From contig NC_041401.2 in the NCBI RefSeq assembly GCF_900747795.2, positions 898,823 to 962,822 on the forward strand: a stretch of DNA of 64,000 bases, given 5' to 3'. Below the pieces are notes generated by a model. It made no database searches and was not told the origin of the DNA. It saw nothing but the letters and a program-made list of their open reading frames with translations. Every line of letters starts with the position of its first letter. Position 1 is the stretch's first letter. The position numbers and the translations under genes were made by a program. Positions 1 to 12,230 of this stretch are shown here, piece by piece. Source of the stretch: Erpetoichthys calabaricus (Eukaryota; Chordata; Cladistia; Polypteriformes; Polypteridae).

Positions 1-94
1 ATCGTCGGGTGGCCCTCTTAGCTGTTTTTGTGCCACCGACAGTAGTTAATACAACCTGAGAGGACGTCATTGTGCTGTAGAGGTCAGCTGAAAT

Positions 95-745
95 GGAGAA
101 GTCGGCCCCCTGCACCCACCAGTCTGCACGCCATAACCCACCAGGACAGCATGAAGACGTCTGAGCAGAAAGGTCTTCACATTTGTTCAAAGTCGAAACC
201 TGCAGTGTCTCCTTCCTAGACGTTCTCAGACCCTTTGTAGTGGCACTCCAATTGTGCCACCTGTTTGCTTGAGATGTTTCTAGAACTTGGGCCAGGTGTC
301 CCCATGTTTAGAAGACCCCACAACTCATACTGCAGGTCAGGGTGAAAACTAAACCATGAAGTCCAGGGAACTCTCTGAGGACCTCTGTGATCAAACTGTG
401 GAGCGGCAAAGGTCAAGACACGGAGATCAAAGACCTCTGGGGCTCAGAACATCCCCAATGACTGGCACCCTCCCGATGGTGAAGTGCGGTGGTGGCAGCG
501 TCATGCCAGGGGAGCTCCTCAGCAGCAGGGACAGTGTGAATCTCCAGAATTAAAAGAGGGATGAATGCAAGTACAGGGGGATCCATGAAGAAAACCTCCT
601 CTAGAATGCAGACCACCTCAGACTGGGTGGACGCTTCAGTGATCTGAAGCACTGAGCCAAGGTGACGCTGGGGTGGCTTTGGGACAAGTCTCTGAGTGTC
701 CTTGAGTGGCCCAGACTTAGACCCCCACATGTTTAACATGCGATG
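95..745 (+). mobile_element. Tc1/mariner relic, family A, plus orientation
   Basis: A degraded Tc1-like transposase gene. Recognisable parts in order: the start region 'ACCATGAAGTCCAGGGAACT' near 353, 'GGTGGTGGCAGCGTCATG' near 488 (GGGSVM before the second catalytic Asp) and 'GTCCTTGAGTGGCCCAGA' near 697 (VLEWPSQSP). The left part (130-200) matches the terminal-repeat region of the longer copy near 59860. It is broken by several frame changes and deletions; the catalytic core is incomplete. Confidence 0.8.
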
Positions 746-789
746 ACTGCTTGAGGTCCGCCAGTCCCAGACATCACCAGGTGCTGAGG

Positions 790-1400
790 GTCTTCTCTAG
801 CGATACTCCTGCTTGTTTGGGGGGCTCGTCCCGTTAAGATTTCTCTTCATCATATGGACGGTCTTCTCATTTGGATTGAAATTGGGTGACTGGCTTGGCC
901 ATTCCAGAATGTTCTGTTTTTGAGATTTGACAAGCTGGTGTGAGACCTTGGTGGTGTGTTTGACTCGTTATCTCGTTACCAGCGTCAATGAAGACAAGCG
1001 TGCCAGGACCTGCCCAAGCCATAACACCCCCAGCACCACGTTTAACAGACGAGGTGGTCCTCTTTGTGTCACTCCTGTTTGTCACCACACTGTGCCCTTG
1101 CTGTCACTCTGATGAGGTTCCTCTTTGTCTCATCTGTCCACCAGACCCTTTCCCAGAAGTCCTTTGTCACAAACTGTAACCTGGCCTTCCTGTTTTTGCA
1201 CCTTCCAGTGTGGTGTCCCCTCTGCACCTCTGTTCATGAAGTCCTCGTCGGCCCACCGAAGACTGTTTGGGGCTTTGTCTTGACCAGAGTGAGGGGTCTT
1301 CTATCCTCAGCGGTGGAGGTCTCCCTTGGCCTGCCAGTCCTTTTGTGATTACTGAGCCCACCAGTGCGTTCCTGGTGTTTCCAGTGGTTTGATGTCAGCC
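790..1400 (-). mobile_element. Tc1/mariner relic, family B, minus orientation
   Basis: On the minus strand a degraded transposase reads KRGAGGVMAWAGPGTLVFID, corresponding to GGGSVMAWACMAANGTGSLVFID of fish Tc1-like elements. On the plus strand the flanks 'GGCCATTCCAGAATGTTC' (about 898) and 'CTGGCCTTCCTGTTTTTG' (about 1181) are typical of the same family in reverse. It belongs to a different subfamily from the copy at 95-745, and it is fragmentary. Confidence 0.8.
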
Positions 1401-1789
1401 CCCTAGTGGCTTCTTTGAGGGTAGAAGTGTGCCAGGGGGTCTTATGAAGCCATGAAGCCCACCTGAGGAATCACAAATCTTCCAAACCTTATGGTGGGGG
1501 GGGTGTTGTCATTTGTACCCAGTGTGACTTTTCCGTGAAAGTCTGCGATGCGCTCGTTACTCACGAAGTCGGAATGTTTTATTTGGAATTTCAAACTGTG
1601 GAGCAGAGGGGGCAATCGAGGAAAAGTGAGTGTTTATCGGAAACGTTCTGGGGGGCTCTGACGGCAGGGCTGAGACAAGTCGCTCATTCGGCCAACATTC
1701 AGAGTTCTGCTGGCTGAAGTGACCTGGGGGAAGGCGCGTCTTAGAGAGTCAAGGTGGCAGGTGGGGGGATTGGGGGGCTGCCATTCACA

Positions 1790-1968
1790 ATGACTTATTT
1801 AGTCGACGCCTTTCATCCAAAGCGACCTGCATACCATTTATGATACAATTGGCTCCATTTCTTTTGTCTTTTCCAGTTGGAGCCCAGGCAGGTCATGTGA
1901 CTCGCTCACCTGGTGTCAGTAGTGGGATTTGAGCCCACAGCCTCAGGGCTGTTAAAGCCCACCGAGAG
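1790..1968 (-). repeat. tRNA-derived SINE, minus orientation
   Basis: Read on the minus strand it has a B-box-like GGCTCAAATCCC, a body with a 'GACCTGCCTGGGCTCCAACT'-type segment, a run CAAAAGAAATGGAGCCAATTG, and a tail 'GTCGCTTTGGATGAAAGGCG'. The same order occurs at 44347-44480 and 38772-38985, so this is a dispersed family. Confidence 0.8.
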
Positions 1969-2279
1969 GGTCCTTGGGTTGTTTTTAGGGTTCGAGTTGG
2001 CAGGATTTGCATTGACGAGGTATCCTTTGTATTTGGTATCTAGGCGGTGATGAAGAGTCGATGAAGAGTTCACTGGGTGGTCTGGAGTGGCAGGGAGCAG
2101 ACTAGGAGGGGCGCGTGCTTATTCAGGTCTTACAAACCTCTCTGTGCCCATTTGATTCTAGTGGCACCCCTGGGCGTGGGCCTGAGATACACGGTGGCAC
2201 GTCTTTAGTGAAGCCGCAGCCCCTCAGAGGACCCGTGGCTGAGACTAAAGGGGGACATGCGGAGTGGGGGGCTTCTCGT

Positions 2280-2590
2280 ACCACACTGGTGAGGCCTCGT
2301 CTGGTCTCCATAAAGACACAGCAGCACTAGAGAAAGTCCAGAGAAGGGCGACGAGGGGCTACAGGGGGTGAAACATCAAAAGAGCGGAGCCCCTGCAGAG
2401 GGGGGCCTCACTGAGGGGAGTGAGACGGCGACTTTAAAACGAGTTCATCAAGAAGACACTTGTTAGGAGAAATGTCACACAGACACAGGTGGCCTTCAGA
2501 ACTTGACTGCTGTTATTTTAGGACCCTCCAGGTGGACCACCTTTGTTAGGCATCCCCCCGTCCGCATTGTTCTAATGTTCTCAACAAGAC
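2280..2590 (+). mobile_element. LINE 3' end (CR1/L2/Jockey-type), truncated
   Basis: The C-terminal part of a non-LTR retrotransposon ORF. It begins with a stretch like 'SLVRP...' and continues with 'GCACTAGAGAAAGTCCAGAG' (ALEKVQR), 'AACGAGTTCATCAAGAAGAC' and ends 'CATTGTTCTAATGTTCTC'. This is the usual terminus of a common fish LINE in which a TTCTAATG tail repeats. It is 5'-truncated and internally deleted. Confidence 0.7.
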
Positions 2591-3616
2591 ACCTGAAGGA
2601 AGCTGTTTGGGTGGTGTGGGGGTCCTTGAGTGTCAGTGGGCTTCCCTTGACCCTGGGGATGGAGGCCCTCTTAAGGAGTTGTGGGCAGCCTGGGCCGACT
2701 CTGGCAGCTTTGGGTGCCAGGCAGAAGCCCCCTGTCGAACAGCCAGTGAACCTTCTCGGACGTAGGGGGATAGCCGGAGTACGGGGACTCACAGGGGGTA
2801 TGAAAGGTCACGCTCGATGGGTCACACGGCGGTGTGCGGTGACCTGTGACACAACATCTGACCTGCCGATGGCTCAGTGACTCAGGGCGGCCCTGCAGAT
2901 CACTTCCTCAGTGAAGTGGTGACTGAGTGGGCAGGGCGAGGTGTTGCAATGACAGAAGATGAATGGCTTTGAGGGGTCAGTGGGTTGGGGGGGGTGTTTG
3001 CTTTATCTTCACAGCTGTGTGCTGAGGACGCTCCTCTTCCTCTGAATCATCTGGGAGGTGCCTGGCTGGCTGGCTGGCTGGCTGGTTGGGTCTTCAAGTG
3101 TCATGGCCTTGTGCTTCTGGATGTCACCAAGCGAGCCTTTGGTCCTCTTTCTGTATCTCGGGTGGCATCTCATTGTGGGCAACGTAACTCTTAAAAAGTC
3201 TTGCCATACTGTTCTGTGCAGTGGTCTCCCACCCGTTAAAGGGGGTCTCTTCAGCTTCTTCCAGGTTAGACAAAACACACTGTGTGTGTCACCTCAGTTA
3301 AGCAGTCAGTGACTACCAGCTGGAGGTGAATGACAAACATCATCAGCACTGGCAGGGACTGTTACACTCCATAGTGCCCTCTCTGGCCTGGCGGGCTGCA
3401 TGAGACCTTGGCGTTCATTCAAAAAACGTGCAGCTAAGAGCGGCGCTTGGCTGAATTCGCAGGCCTTTGAGGTGGAGTTGGGGGGTCTGCGGGTTGTGCT
3501 CAGCCTGGCGGTGGCACCTGAAGGTGGTAGAGTGGCCTGTTAGAGATACGCCAGTGCCGTCACCCGAATGTCCCGATGGGCATGTCTGATGAGTTTCCAC
3601 GTAAAACGGACTTCTT

Positions 3617-3745
3617 AAATTAAGGGTCCCAACAGGGTGGCACAGTGGTCAAGCCAAATCCCACTGCTAATGCCACTGTGTGACCCCCAAGTGAGTCACG
3701 TCACCTGCCTGTGCCCCAGTCGGAGCAGATTGTACCAGAAATGTA
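3617..3745 (+). repeat. tRNA-derived SINE, plus orientation
   Basis: It starts 'GGGTGGCACAGTGGTCAAGC' (A-box region) and continues 'GCCACTGTGTGACCC' and 'CACCTGCCTGTGCCCCAGTC', the same body as the copies at 38772 and 1790. The region around the B box is short or lost. Confidence 0.7.
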
Positions 3746-4189
3746 CATCGTTAAGAGTTAGCAGACCACCGAGGGAATCGACGTGCTGCCATGAAGGCGA
3801 CTCACTCTACTGCCAGGGGGGTGCCATTGGCATGTGCCCTGATTGTGCCCGAGTTCCTTCTTGTTGTCTGTGCTTTGGATTTGGATTTTTACTTGTTTCC
3901 TAGGGACCCCCTGATTGTTTTGTATTAAGTGTGCTGCTGATTTACAAAAAGCCGCGCCAGCCCAGCGCTCGAGTGAAACAAAAAGAGAGGAGACCCGCGC
4001 TTGACCGAAGCCACCAACCGGTCAGCGTGAAATCAACGGCGTGGGCGCGAGTGGCGTGGCTTTTCTGCAGCGTCGATGGCTCCCACCGGAGAGCGTAAAG
4101 CCGACACCCCTGAAGCCGTCGTGTCAAATGGGACTCACACCTCAAGAAACAGGAAACTCCAAAGCTGCCAAGTGACATGTGGGGCCGCG

Positions 4190-4400
4190 CCAGGGCCACA
4201 GCGCTGGGTGTCCAGCAGGGTGCCAGTCTGTCACACACTAGCCAAGTTAAAGTTACAGATTCACTCAGAGAACAACGTGGGCCCCCCCTGAAAAAAGAAA
4301 AACACACAGACTGGCAGAAAAACTGGCACACCCCGGGGACGAGATTTGAACCCGGGACTGTGGACCTGTGAAGCAGAGGCGGCGATGCGTCACATGAGAA
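4190..4400 (-). repeat. tRNA-derived SINE, second family, minus orientation
   Basis: The minus strand reads GCCGCCTCTGCTTCACAGGT, then the B-box-like GTCCCGGGTTCAAATCTCG, then a body ending in a 'GACTGGCACCCTGCTGGACA' segment. This arrangement (GGGTTCAAATC head, ACTGGCACCCTG tail) is shared with degenerate copies near 21110, 27335, 42895 and 54820. Confidence 0.7.
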
Positions 4401-7400
4401 TGTCGTTACTCGTGAATGACAATGACGTCCCTGAGTGTGACACGAGTGCTGTGGCATGTAAGACCCCTTAACTCCTGTTAAAGTCTCATTAAGGCACACG
4501 AATACGTCGGCGGCCCACCCGCGGCTTTTGTTTGCTTTTTAAAATCGCCCGAGCAAACCAATCTGTTCACATCTGAGGGGGAATGACACTTAAAAAAAGG
4601 ACAATCCGTCAAAGTGTCACACAAAGTGGCAAAACAATCGATCAACGTACACCGACAGACACCCGCACCCCCCCCATCACCCACTGCAGGGCAAGGGGAT
4701 CCATCCATATCACGCCAAACAACACGCCATCCAGAAATTTAAAAAGACCACCTGGCATGAAAATCAGCACACCGGCACTTGGACCCTCTGTGCATGGCAG
4801 GACCACCCTTCTAAAGGGAAAAAGACCCTCGAGCCCATTTCAATTCTCCATTGCCAACCAAGACAACGGCGGCACACATGGGGGGGGGGGCATCATGTGA
4901 CCCGGTGCTGGCTACTTGATACTGTGCCCATCAGTGCGGGTTTCTGATTTGCCTGGTCGGGCAGAGCCACAGCGTGGTGGGCGACATTCTTACGACACAC
5001 ACCTCGGCCTGCCCGTCTCCGCCGTTGTGAAGTGCGTGACGTACGTCGGCGCCGCTGTTCGTGCCTTTCCACTTGAGGGGGGTCCATGTCTCTCACACAC
5101 ACACACACACACACCACAGGGGTCCTCGTAGTTACGTTACCATTAGCCGCTGAGCCCGTAAGCCTTAAATGTGAGTGCCAGCTGGCACAGGGCAGTCGAG
5201 TTGTGGTCTGAGCTGAGCTGGGGACTGGCAGAGGAGACCGAGTTCATGAGCTAAAGGTCAGGGGGCCGAGGTGAGGTCCCCCAAATCAGACGTGTTTTAC
5301 TAAGGGGGTCACAGAGTCCGCTCTTCTGTGAATAACTCCACGCTTACTAAGCTTTAAAGTCGTAATAAAACCGTGTCTGATTGGCTGTCATCAAAGGATG
5401 TCACATCACGGGGGCCGGCGGGTGTCACATTCAGTCCACCGGCTTGACTCGGGGGGGGCTGTGAACCCCCAGAGATGACAAAACTGGGCGGGCAAAGGCA
5501 GCTGCGCATTTCAGTGTTTTACACAAAGATAACTTGGTGGGCTTTGATTTCGGCTTATTGTGATGCGTTCTAACAGTTGGCGTCACCGTCACTGCGACTG
5601 TCCTGTTTGTCTTTAGCAAGTCACAGCATTTCTGTCATTACAGTCAGGCTGGTGTTTATCTGAGACCGGGGGGCTTCATCTTTGTCATAATGTAATAACA
5701 AGACATGCATCTGAGCCCCGCCACACTCATCTCGGTGTCCACTTATACAAGAGGTCCGCTGTTTGAGGAGCCCCCCATGTTTGACTCTCTAGACCCTTCA
5801 TTTTAGGTCATTTTTGGACCACATTTTGTTCAGATAAAGACACCCTTATGATAAGAAGTAAAGCAATTGGGGTCTTCAGTAAAAATGGTCAGGACTTGAC
5901 CCCCAGGGGTTCACCTCTAATGGGGTACAAGGGGTCACAAGACAAGTAAGAGAGCAATTTCAGCAGACGGAGTGTCACCTGACGCCACTTTCAGGGTTCT
6001 GATCACAGAGTTGATATTTGATGCTTTACCGGTGGTCCGAGCCCTCTAAGTGCCACTGCCAGGAGGTTAACAGTGACAAACCTGGTGGGGGGGGGGGGGA
6101 CAGGGGGGTATCACTTTAGATTACGAACAGGATGTAAGCTTGGATCCTTTACTGTGGTGCTGGCCCTCTGCGGACCTCCGTCTGAGGGTGACAAGTGACA
6201 CGATTGTCACGACTTCAAACATTTTAACTGAAGCACACATTTGAATATTTCAAACATCTGACGTGACCTTTATGGATAATAACGTAAATCTTTACATTTC
6301 CTATGAGCACCCCGAGTTAGGGGGGCTTACACTAAATCACACTTTACAGTTTATTTATTGAGGTTCTGTAAAAAAGTCAGAATTCCCCCCAAATGAAGTT
6401 CTATCCATTATACGGCGCCTTTCACTTCTATCTATCTATCAGTTTTCAGTTGCCTTTTATGACGATGCACATGGGTGGGCATCCTGGCCAGGTTGGCATA
6501 AGGTTCCCTACTTGGACATGAAACCAGCCCTACAGAGGCACAAAAAGAAAGGCACTTTGCCAGCAAGTTGGCAGGAGATGCCACTCTGGAACTGGGTACG
6601 CTGTTGTCCTGCCAGGGTTAAACTGAGGAAAAATACCCAGCTGGGAGGTCAATGTGATAGAAGGACAACCAGTCGGGGGCACCTGCTCTCCTGATATGTT
6701 AGATGGTGGCACACCTGGGTGGCATTACCAGTATGGATACCCATAAGGCATGCTGGGTACTGCAGTCTAGTTGGGTTCTGGAGGTGCTTGGACCCAGTGG
6801 TACTCCCAGTGGGCTAAGCCCCAGCTGCAGAAGTAGACCCCCCCCATCCGGGTCAGTCGACCTCGTCCAGGCGAGTCAAGGTCACAAGGGCAGCAGCCGC
6901 CTGGAGGAATGAGAGAGAAAGAAAAGGAGCCTCTGGGATTGGAGAAGACGCCAGAAGCCTTTTATTAGGGTTAGGGTTAATAAACCTCGTTTTTGAACCT
7001 GGGACTTGTGGGTAAATACGAGACATTGGGGTCCCCCCCTTGGTTACAGGCTCAGCAGTTGAAATGTTCAGCCATGTTGTTGATCATCTCGTTCATGCCA
7101 GTCATTTTGGGGGTGCAGGTGTGCCATTCTGGATTGGCTGAGCCCCCGTGGATGTCTGCCGCTGCCTATGTCTGGTCGTCTGGCATTGTGTGTAATTACA
7201 GCGGGTAACAACACATGTCGCTGGATCTGACAGTCACTTAATGCTGAATTCAAATGTCACACAAGCACTGTAAGTGACACACAATTACATTGTGACCTGG
7301 GCAAAACAGAGCAGCAATGCCAACAAGAGGTGCCAATCAGGGAGCCCCATTTAATTGCAAAAACAGAAACAAAAGTCTTGATGCCCACAGGCAGGCAGGT

Positions 7401-9085
7401 AGGAGGGGCCTCAATAGCCCAAAAGCACACATCAGCAGGAGCTCCGCCTCCATCGAGGGTCAGGATCAGGATGAACTCCAAAGACCGCCCACTTTTACAG
7501 CGTCCAGGACAGAAGGGGCGGGGCAAGGCACCCTGGTGGGACATCTTCCTGGAACTGCAGGGCACCCCCCTCTGGTCTTCATGGGTTAGGGACACTACAT
7601 ATCCATGGGGTGGGGGAGTGGGGGTCTCCCCTTCAAGGCACAAGTGCACAGGCGTTTTAGGGGGTCCAGCGCGAAGCCGTTCACCACGCAGGCCGCTCCG
7701 AGATTTCCAGGGTAAAGTCGACTTTTAAAGATCAACAACTCTGACGTCTGGGGGGCTCCTGCCTCAACATGTCCAGCCTGCAGATGCCCACCACAGACGC
7801 ACTGCGGGCCCCTCTGGGAAATCTAAAAGGTTCACAAACAGGCCGTGACGGGGGGGGTCACACAAAATACACAACCGAAAAAGGGACATGGGGGGCACAA
7901 ACCAGCGGGACAGGGCTCTCTGAACGCAGCATCTTTCCTCGTCACCACTGCCGATATGACAGCCTGCCCCAGCCCCCCCGACCCACACAGTGCCCAGTTC
8001 CTGCCATCCTGTGCCTTGAGACACCAACTGACACAACCTCCGATCCCCACTGGCCCTGATGCCCTCCACGCCCATCTCGGTGCCCCTCTTCAGCCAACCC
8101 TCCTCTGCCTCGTGCTCCTCACGTCCAGCCCACCTCAGTCCATTTAAACTGCTTGGCACGCCATGGCACGCTATACATCACCCCCCATCTGGTCTCCTGC
8201 CCTTCGTGTTCCTCCTTCATCGCCTTTCTCTCACTCCCTGATTCTTCCTCACTTGGCTGTAGTGCCAGAGGGTCTCGTCTCAAAGTCACAATGTTGGCGA
8301 CAGCTGCTGGAATTTCTTTACTGCCCCCTAACCCGGTTACCGCTGCTGTGCCCCCCACACCTCCGTCTGCCCTCGACATGTCAGCTGCTACCTCACTGCA
8401 CACGATGCCCCCTCTCTACTAACAGCAGGCACGAGCAGTTTAAGAGGAGACCCCCGAGCTGTGTCTTCAGGGCCATCACACCGGTCAGCCCAGTCTTGAT
8501 AAGCGAGGGCCTCCGGTGGTGGGACACCGACTGATTTAGGGGAGTGCGGAGGGTCGGACCCCCAACTTGAGCCTGTAAAGGGTTCATAAGGAGAGACCCT
8601 CGAGACACACAAGGGTGCAAAACAATGAAAGTTTCATCGGGCTGAGGGTCAAAGTGCACCTGCAGCCTTACGCTGCTTTATATGGCGTCGCGCCAGCAGG
8701 GGGGCTGAGCCAGTGGGGCGGTGTGGGGCGCGAGTGTCCCCTGTCCACATGTGTGTGACAATTCACATTCACGGCTCTCATGAGAAGGAAGGAACGATGT
8801 CTCCTAATATAACCCTGGCAGTGCCAAGTCACCAGCAGGCGACACTGATGCTCGTTCTCAGACCCCCCCCCCCGTCCCCCTCGCTGTGCTGCAGGTGTCC
8901 AGGTGGAGGAGCAGTGTGAGGGGCTTCAGAGCGACTGCATTTGGGTAAAAGACTTGTGAAGAAGACCCCGGTGACCTGGCGATGCGACCTGCCACCCCCT
9001 GATGTCGTCCTTCTGAAGTGCTGTGGCGCCACCCTGACATGCAGCGGATTGACGAACTGCTGAGACCCCTTCAGGTCCCCTTCAC
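4401..9085. other. gene-free interval, mostly unrecognised
   Basis: Apart from the CA tract I see no gene, exon pair or recognisable transposon here. It holds short G- and C-homopolymers, a fragment 'ACGGCGCCTTTCAC' of the window-wide repeat core near 6413, and two TTAGGG units near 6967, too few to be a telomeric remnant of note. Open frames (for example 7257-7649 minus) are compositional. Confidence 0.6.
5094..5114 (+). repeat. (CA)n microsatellite
   Basis: A short perfect CA tract of about 21 bp. Confidence 0.9.
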
Positions 9086-9087
9086 GC

Positions 9088-9425
9088 TCTGCACACTTCA
9101 TTGTGCCCACCAATCTGTGCTCATAATGAGGACATGTGAGCAGACGGGTCTACAAATTCATTTAAAATCAAATCCTCCCTAGGAGTGTTCAGCCCCCTTT
9201 GTGCGGCCCCCCCTGGCATCTTCAGGTCTTCTTGGCAAGTCTCTACAAGCTTTGCACTCCTGGATTTGCCCAGTTGTTCCCGTTCTTCCTGGCAGAAACT
9301 CCCGGGCTCCGTTAGACTGGACTGGAGGCGTCTGTGAACGGCCATCTTCAGAGTCTCTCGACAGGAGCTGGGCATTGAGGGGACCTCTGTGGACCACTGT
9401 GGAGTAGGAGGCTGGCAGTGACATG
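9088..9425 (-). mobile_element. Tc1/mariner relic, family A, left end and 3' part of transposase
   Basis: The minus strand reads through VQSNGAREFLPGRTGTTGQI and then QECKACRDLPRRPED, which corresponds to the C-terminal end seen again in the longer copy at 59756 (GRVGSTGQIQECKAGRD). The plus-strand segments 'AGCAGACGGGTCTACAAATT' and 'TTTGCACTCCTGGATTTGCC' are near-copies of the family A sequences. Most of the element is missing. Confidence 0.8.
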
Positions 9426-11239
9426 CGCTGGTGAGACTGGTACACCCTTTCTGGGTCTGCAGTCCCCATGGAAGGACAAGGTCAATGTGTTATGTGGAAG
9501 CAGGGTGGCCAGGTGACTCCAGAGGATGGGGACTGAAGACAGAATGACGTGACATCAAGGCGCTTGGTCCCAGTAGAGCCAGCTTCATGCCAGCCAGCCT
9601 TCCAGTCCTGGAGCCTCCAGAGCTCCACTTTAGCACCATATGGTGGTCTTTCCCCCTGGTCCATGCTGCACCTGTCGTGTGCCACTTTAGCTGAGCCTCT
9701 CAGGGTCCTACCACACATGGCAGACACGTAAATGAGAAGGGCTAGCAGCGGTGGAAGGAGCCCATGGGCTCAGTGGGCACGCGGGCTGCGGGATGTGAAA
9801 TGTGAGCAGAGCCAATGCAGCTGTCATGGCGTCACCCTCATGCAATCCGATCAGGCGAAACTCCAAGACGCACAACACGAGGAGGTCACTGGCAGCCGTC
9901 ACCCCTGGCAGGCCCCAAACCGCCAGTTCAAAATACAAAACAAAGACGAGTCCCGACAAGTTGGATGGGCAGCGGCACACAGGTTGTGCCGCTCTGGTTG
10001 GGAGGGGGGTCTGCACGCCTGACGCTCACCTTGCTAGGATTTCAGCGTCTCCTCATCCCACTCTGAGTTGTCATCACCAGCTGGATTACAGGAGGCTGGG
10101 CATCGTTATGGCATTTTAGGTCTCACTGCCTTCCCCAAGGTGCCCGGTAGGTTAGACGCCGGGCTGGCACAATCATACAGAGGGTCACCTAAGGCAGTAA
10201 TGTTTTGGGGGGTCGGTCACACTCGATTCAACACCAAGGGGTCCCCTCCACCTGATTTACACAGACTGTGTGAAAGAGATGGGCGCGTGGCACACGCTTG
10301 GGCAACTCCACCAGAACTGGTCATGAGGCGACTGACCCAAGGAGAGTGACCCGAGCGTGGGCAGGTGTGGCGGCTTAGATAAGACGGACCAGAGGGAGTG
10401 GGCGTGATGGCCACTTCATGCTTCCTGTCCTTGGCATGCACTTTGCCATTGTCACACCGCAACATAAACACAACATGGGCATCGACTGGACATGACGGGC
10501 ACATTGGCCCCACACTGACCACCCAGGAACTGTCAGCAGTCCATGTCCGTGTCACAAAGAGCCACCACATCCACTAATTGGAAACAACACAGAAGGAAGG
10601 CTGCAAACAGGTGGGGGGGTATAAAGCGGGCAGAGCAACCGTCATGGCGGCAGTCAGAGAGAAGGTCCCATGCTGGCAGAAGGCTGGCAGTCTTCAACAG
10701 AGAGCTCCTCTTTAGGCCCCCGAGGCCAGACGGCCCGCCAGAGCTGACACTGCTCAGGCGCTCGGATGCCGATGATGAAAGCGCGCGGTGACATCAGCGC
10801 CATGACCTGTGACCCAGCGGCCGTCATATCCCAGCTGTAGACCGTGAGCTCATCCCTTCAGGGAGCGCCAGCACAGAGCAGGCCCAGCTCACCCCCACAA
10901 GTGAAGTGGAGACCACCGAGTGCAGGGAGCTTCATGAAGTGGCCTAGGGGCAGATGCCATGGTGTCCACACTTGGCAGGCACTAGTGGGGTGGCACGCTG
11001 TTTGCATGGTTTCTGAGTTTTCACATCCCCTTGGCGCCCCGTCCTGGGTGGGTTCTTACCTCGTGGTCAAGCCCTGAATGGATTCTGCGCTTTGAGAAGC
11101 CTTTTGTTGTAAAAGGTTGTGACAGAAAGGCGCTATATTACATGAACTTGTGGTGCCAGCTGAGGCAGCTGGCTCTTCCACAGATGCCAGCGCAGTTCAG
11201 CACTCTCAGGAGTTCCCAAGCAGGGGCTCGATGAGAAGA

Positions 11240-11600
11240 ATGGTGGCGGCCCACCCTGCCGCTGCGGTGAGATCACAATCAGGGCGCACTAATGGCTGCC
11301 CCGAGGCCGTCTGAGCTCATTATGTGCGCCTGTCACGCTTTGCGCTCTCCCTGGCGCTCGGCCCCCCAGTTCTGCTGCCGTCGCTGCTAGCGCTGAAAAT
11401 CAGCAGAGGCCCTGGTCCGTCACCCCCCGCTCTGTCAGCCATTATCTTATATAGCGCCTCACACGGTGGGCTGAGGGAGCGTGCGGATGGGCTCCACACA
11501 CCAGCGGCCAGCGCTTGTGCCCGTCGGCGCTCCTCGTGTTTTATGAAATCACTGAAAATAAGGGGGTTGCCATGGCGATGGAGGAACACAACGTAATGAG
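11240..11600. promoter_or_regulatory. CpG-rich island, possible regulatory element
   Basis: Locally CpG-rich DNA (many CG, GCGC and GCCG words) contains ATTATC and TCATTATG elements and, at its right end, an X-box-like GTTGCCATGGCGAT at 11566-11579. No coding signal of a known family is seen. Calling it regulatory is inference. Confidence 0.3.
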
Positions 11601-11938
11601 AGAGGAATTCTGGGGTGCTGAGTCACAGCGAGGGGGGCTGGCGAGACCACAGGCCCGGACATCTGCTGAAATGCGGGACCCCCGCCAGCCTGTGAAGCAC
11701 GCAGCGCATGGCACCGGGGCCCTGAGTGGACACTCCGTCAGCCTCTCCGATGGGCACGGGGTGACCTAATGCTCGGTCTGAATCAGTGCCGGCGAGGGTG
11801 GGGTGTCTGGCCAGGGCCGCGGTGCACATTTTCCGAATGCCGGCCGTGTGGTCAGCGCTAAGTACACACGGCCCACCTCAGGGTGCCACTGCGTCAGGAG
11901 AGGGGAAAGTTTCACAAGAGCCGCTGAATCAGAGCGTT

Positions 11939-11953
11939 AGTCAGGCTGGCCTG

Positions 11954-11997
<44 letters not shown>

Positions 11998-12230
11998 AAA
12001 GACCCTCAGGGGTCAGGCTGGCCTGTTACACACACGCCTGGGACTGCACACCTGTGACAGACCCCCGAGCACACTGGACAAGCAGACCCCACTTGTGTGA
12101 CCCCTGTGCCAGTGGACACCCCAGCCTGTCACAAAGCAGACCCTCCCTCTCTCACGCCTGGACTTGAGTGCCACTGGCCAGGCTGACCTGTCACCAAACA
12201 CGAGACCCCCGAGACACACGCACACACTTA
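11939..12230 (+). repeat. diverged minisatellite around a (CA)20 tract
   Basis: Imperfect tandem copies of 'CAGGCTGGCCTGTCACACA' recur at about 11942, 12015 and 12178, interspersed with CACACA, with a perfect CA run at 11955-11995. The copies are diverged and vary in spacing. Confidence 0.6.

Noticed and set aside
4346-4366. Possible tRNA gene (GGGTTCAAATC box)
   Set aside because: Only the B-box-like part is present with a SINE body attached and no foldable acceptor stem. The same holds for the B boxes at 21132, 27349, 38828 and 46340.
3942-4499. 185-codon minus-strand frame
   Set aside because: It overlaps a tRNA-derived SINE and resembles no protein family.
6966-6979. Interstitial telomere repeat
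   Set aside because: Only two TTAGGG units, as expected by chance.
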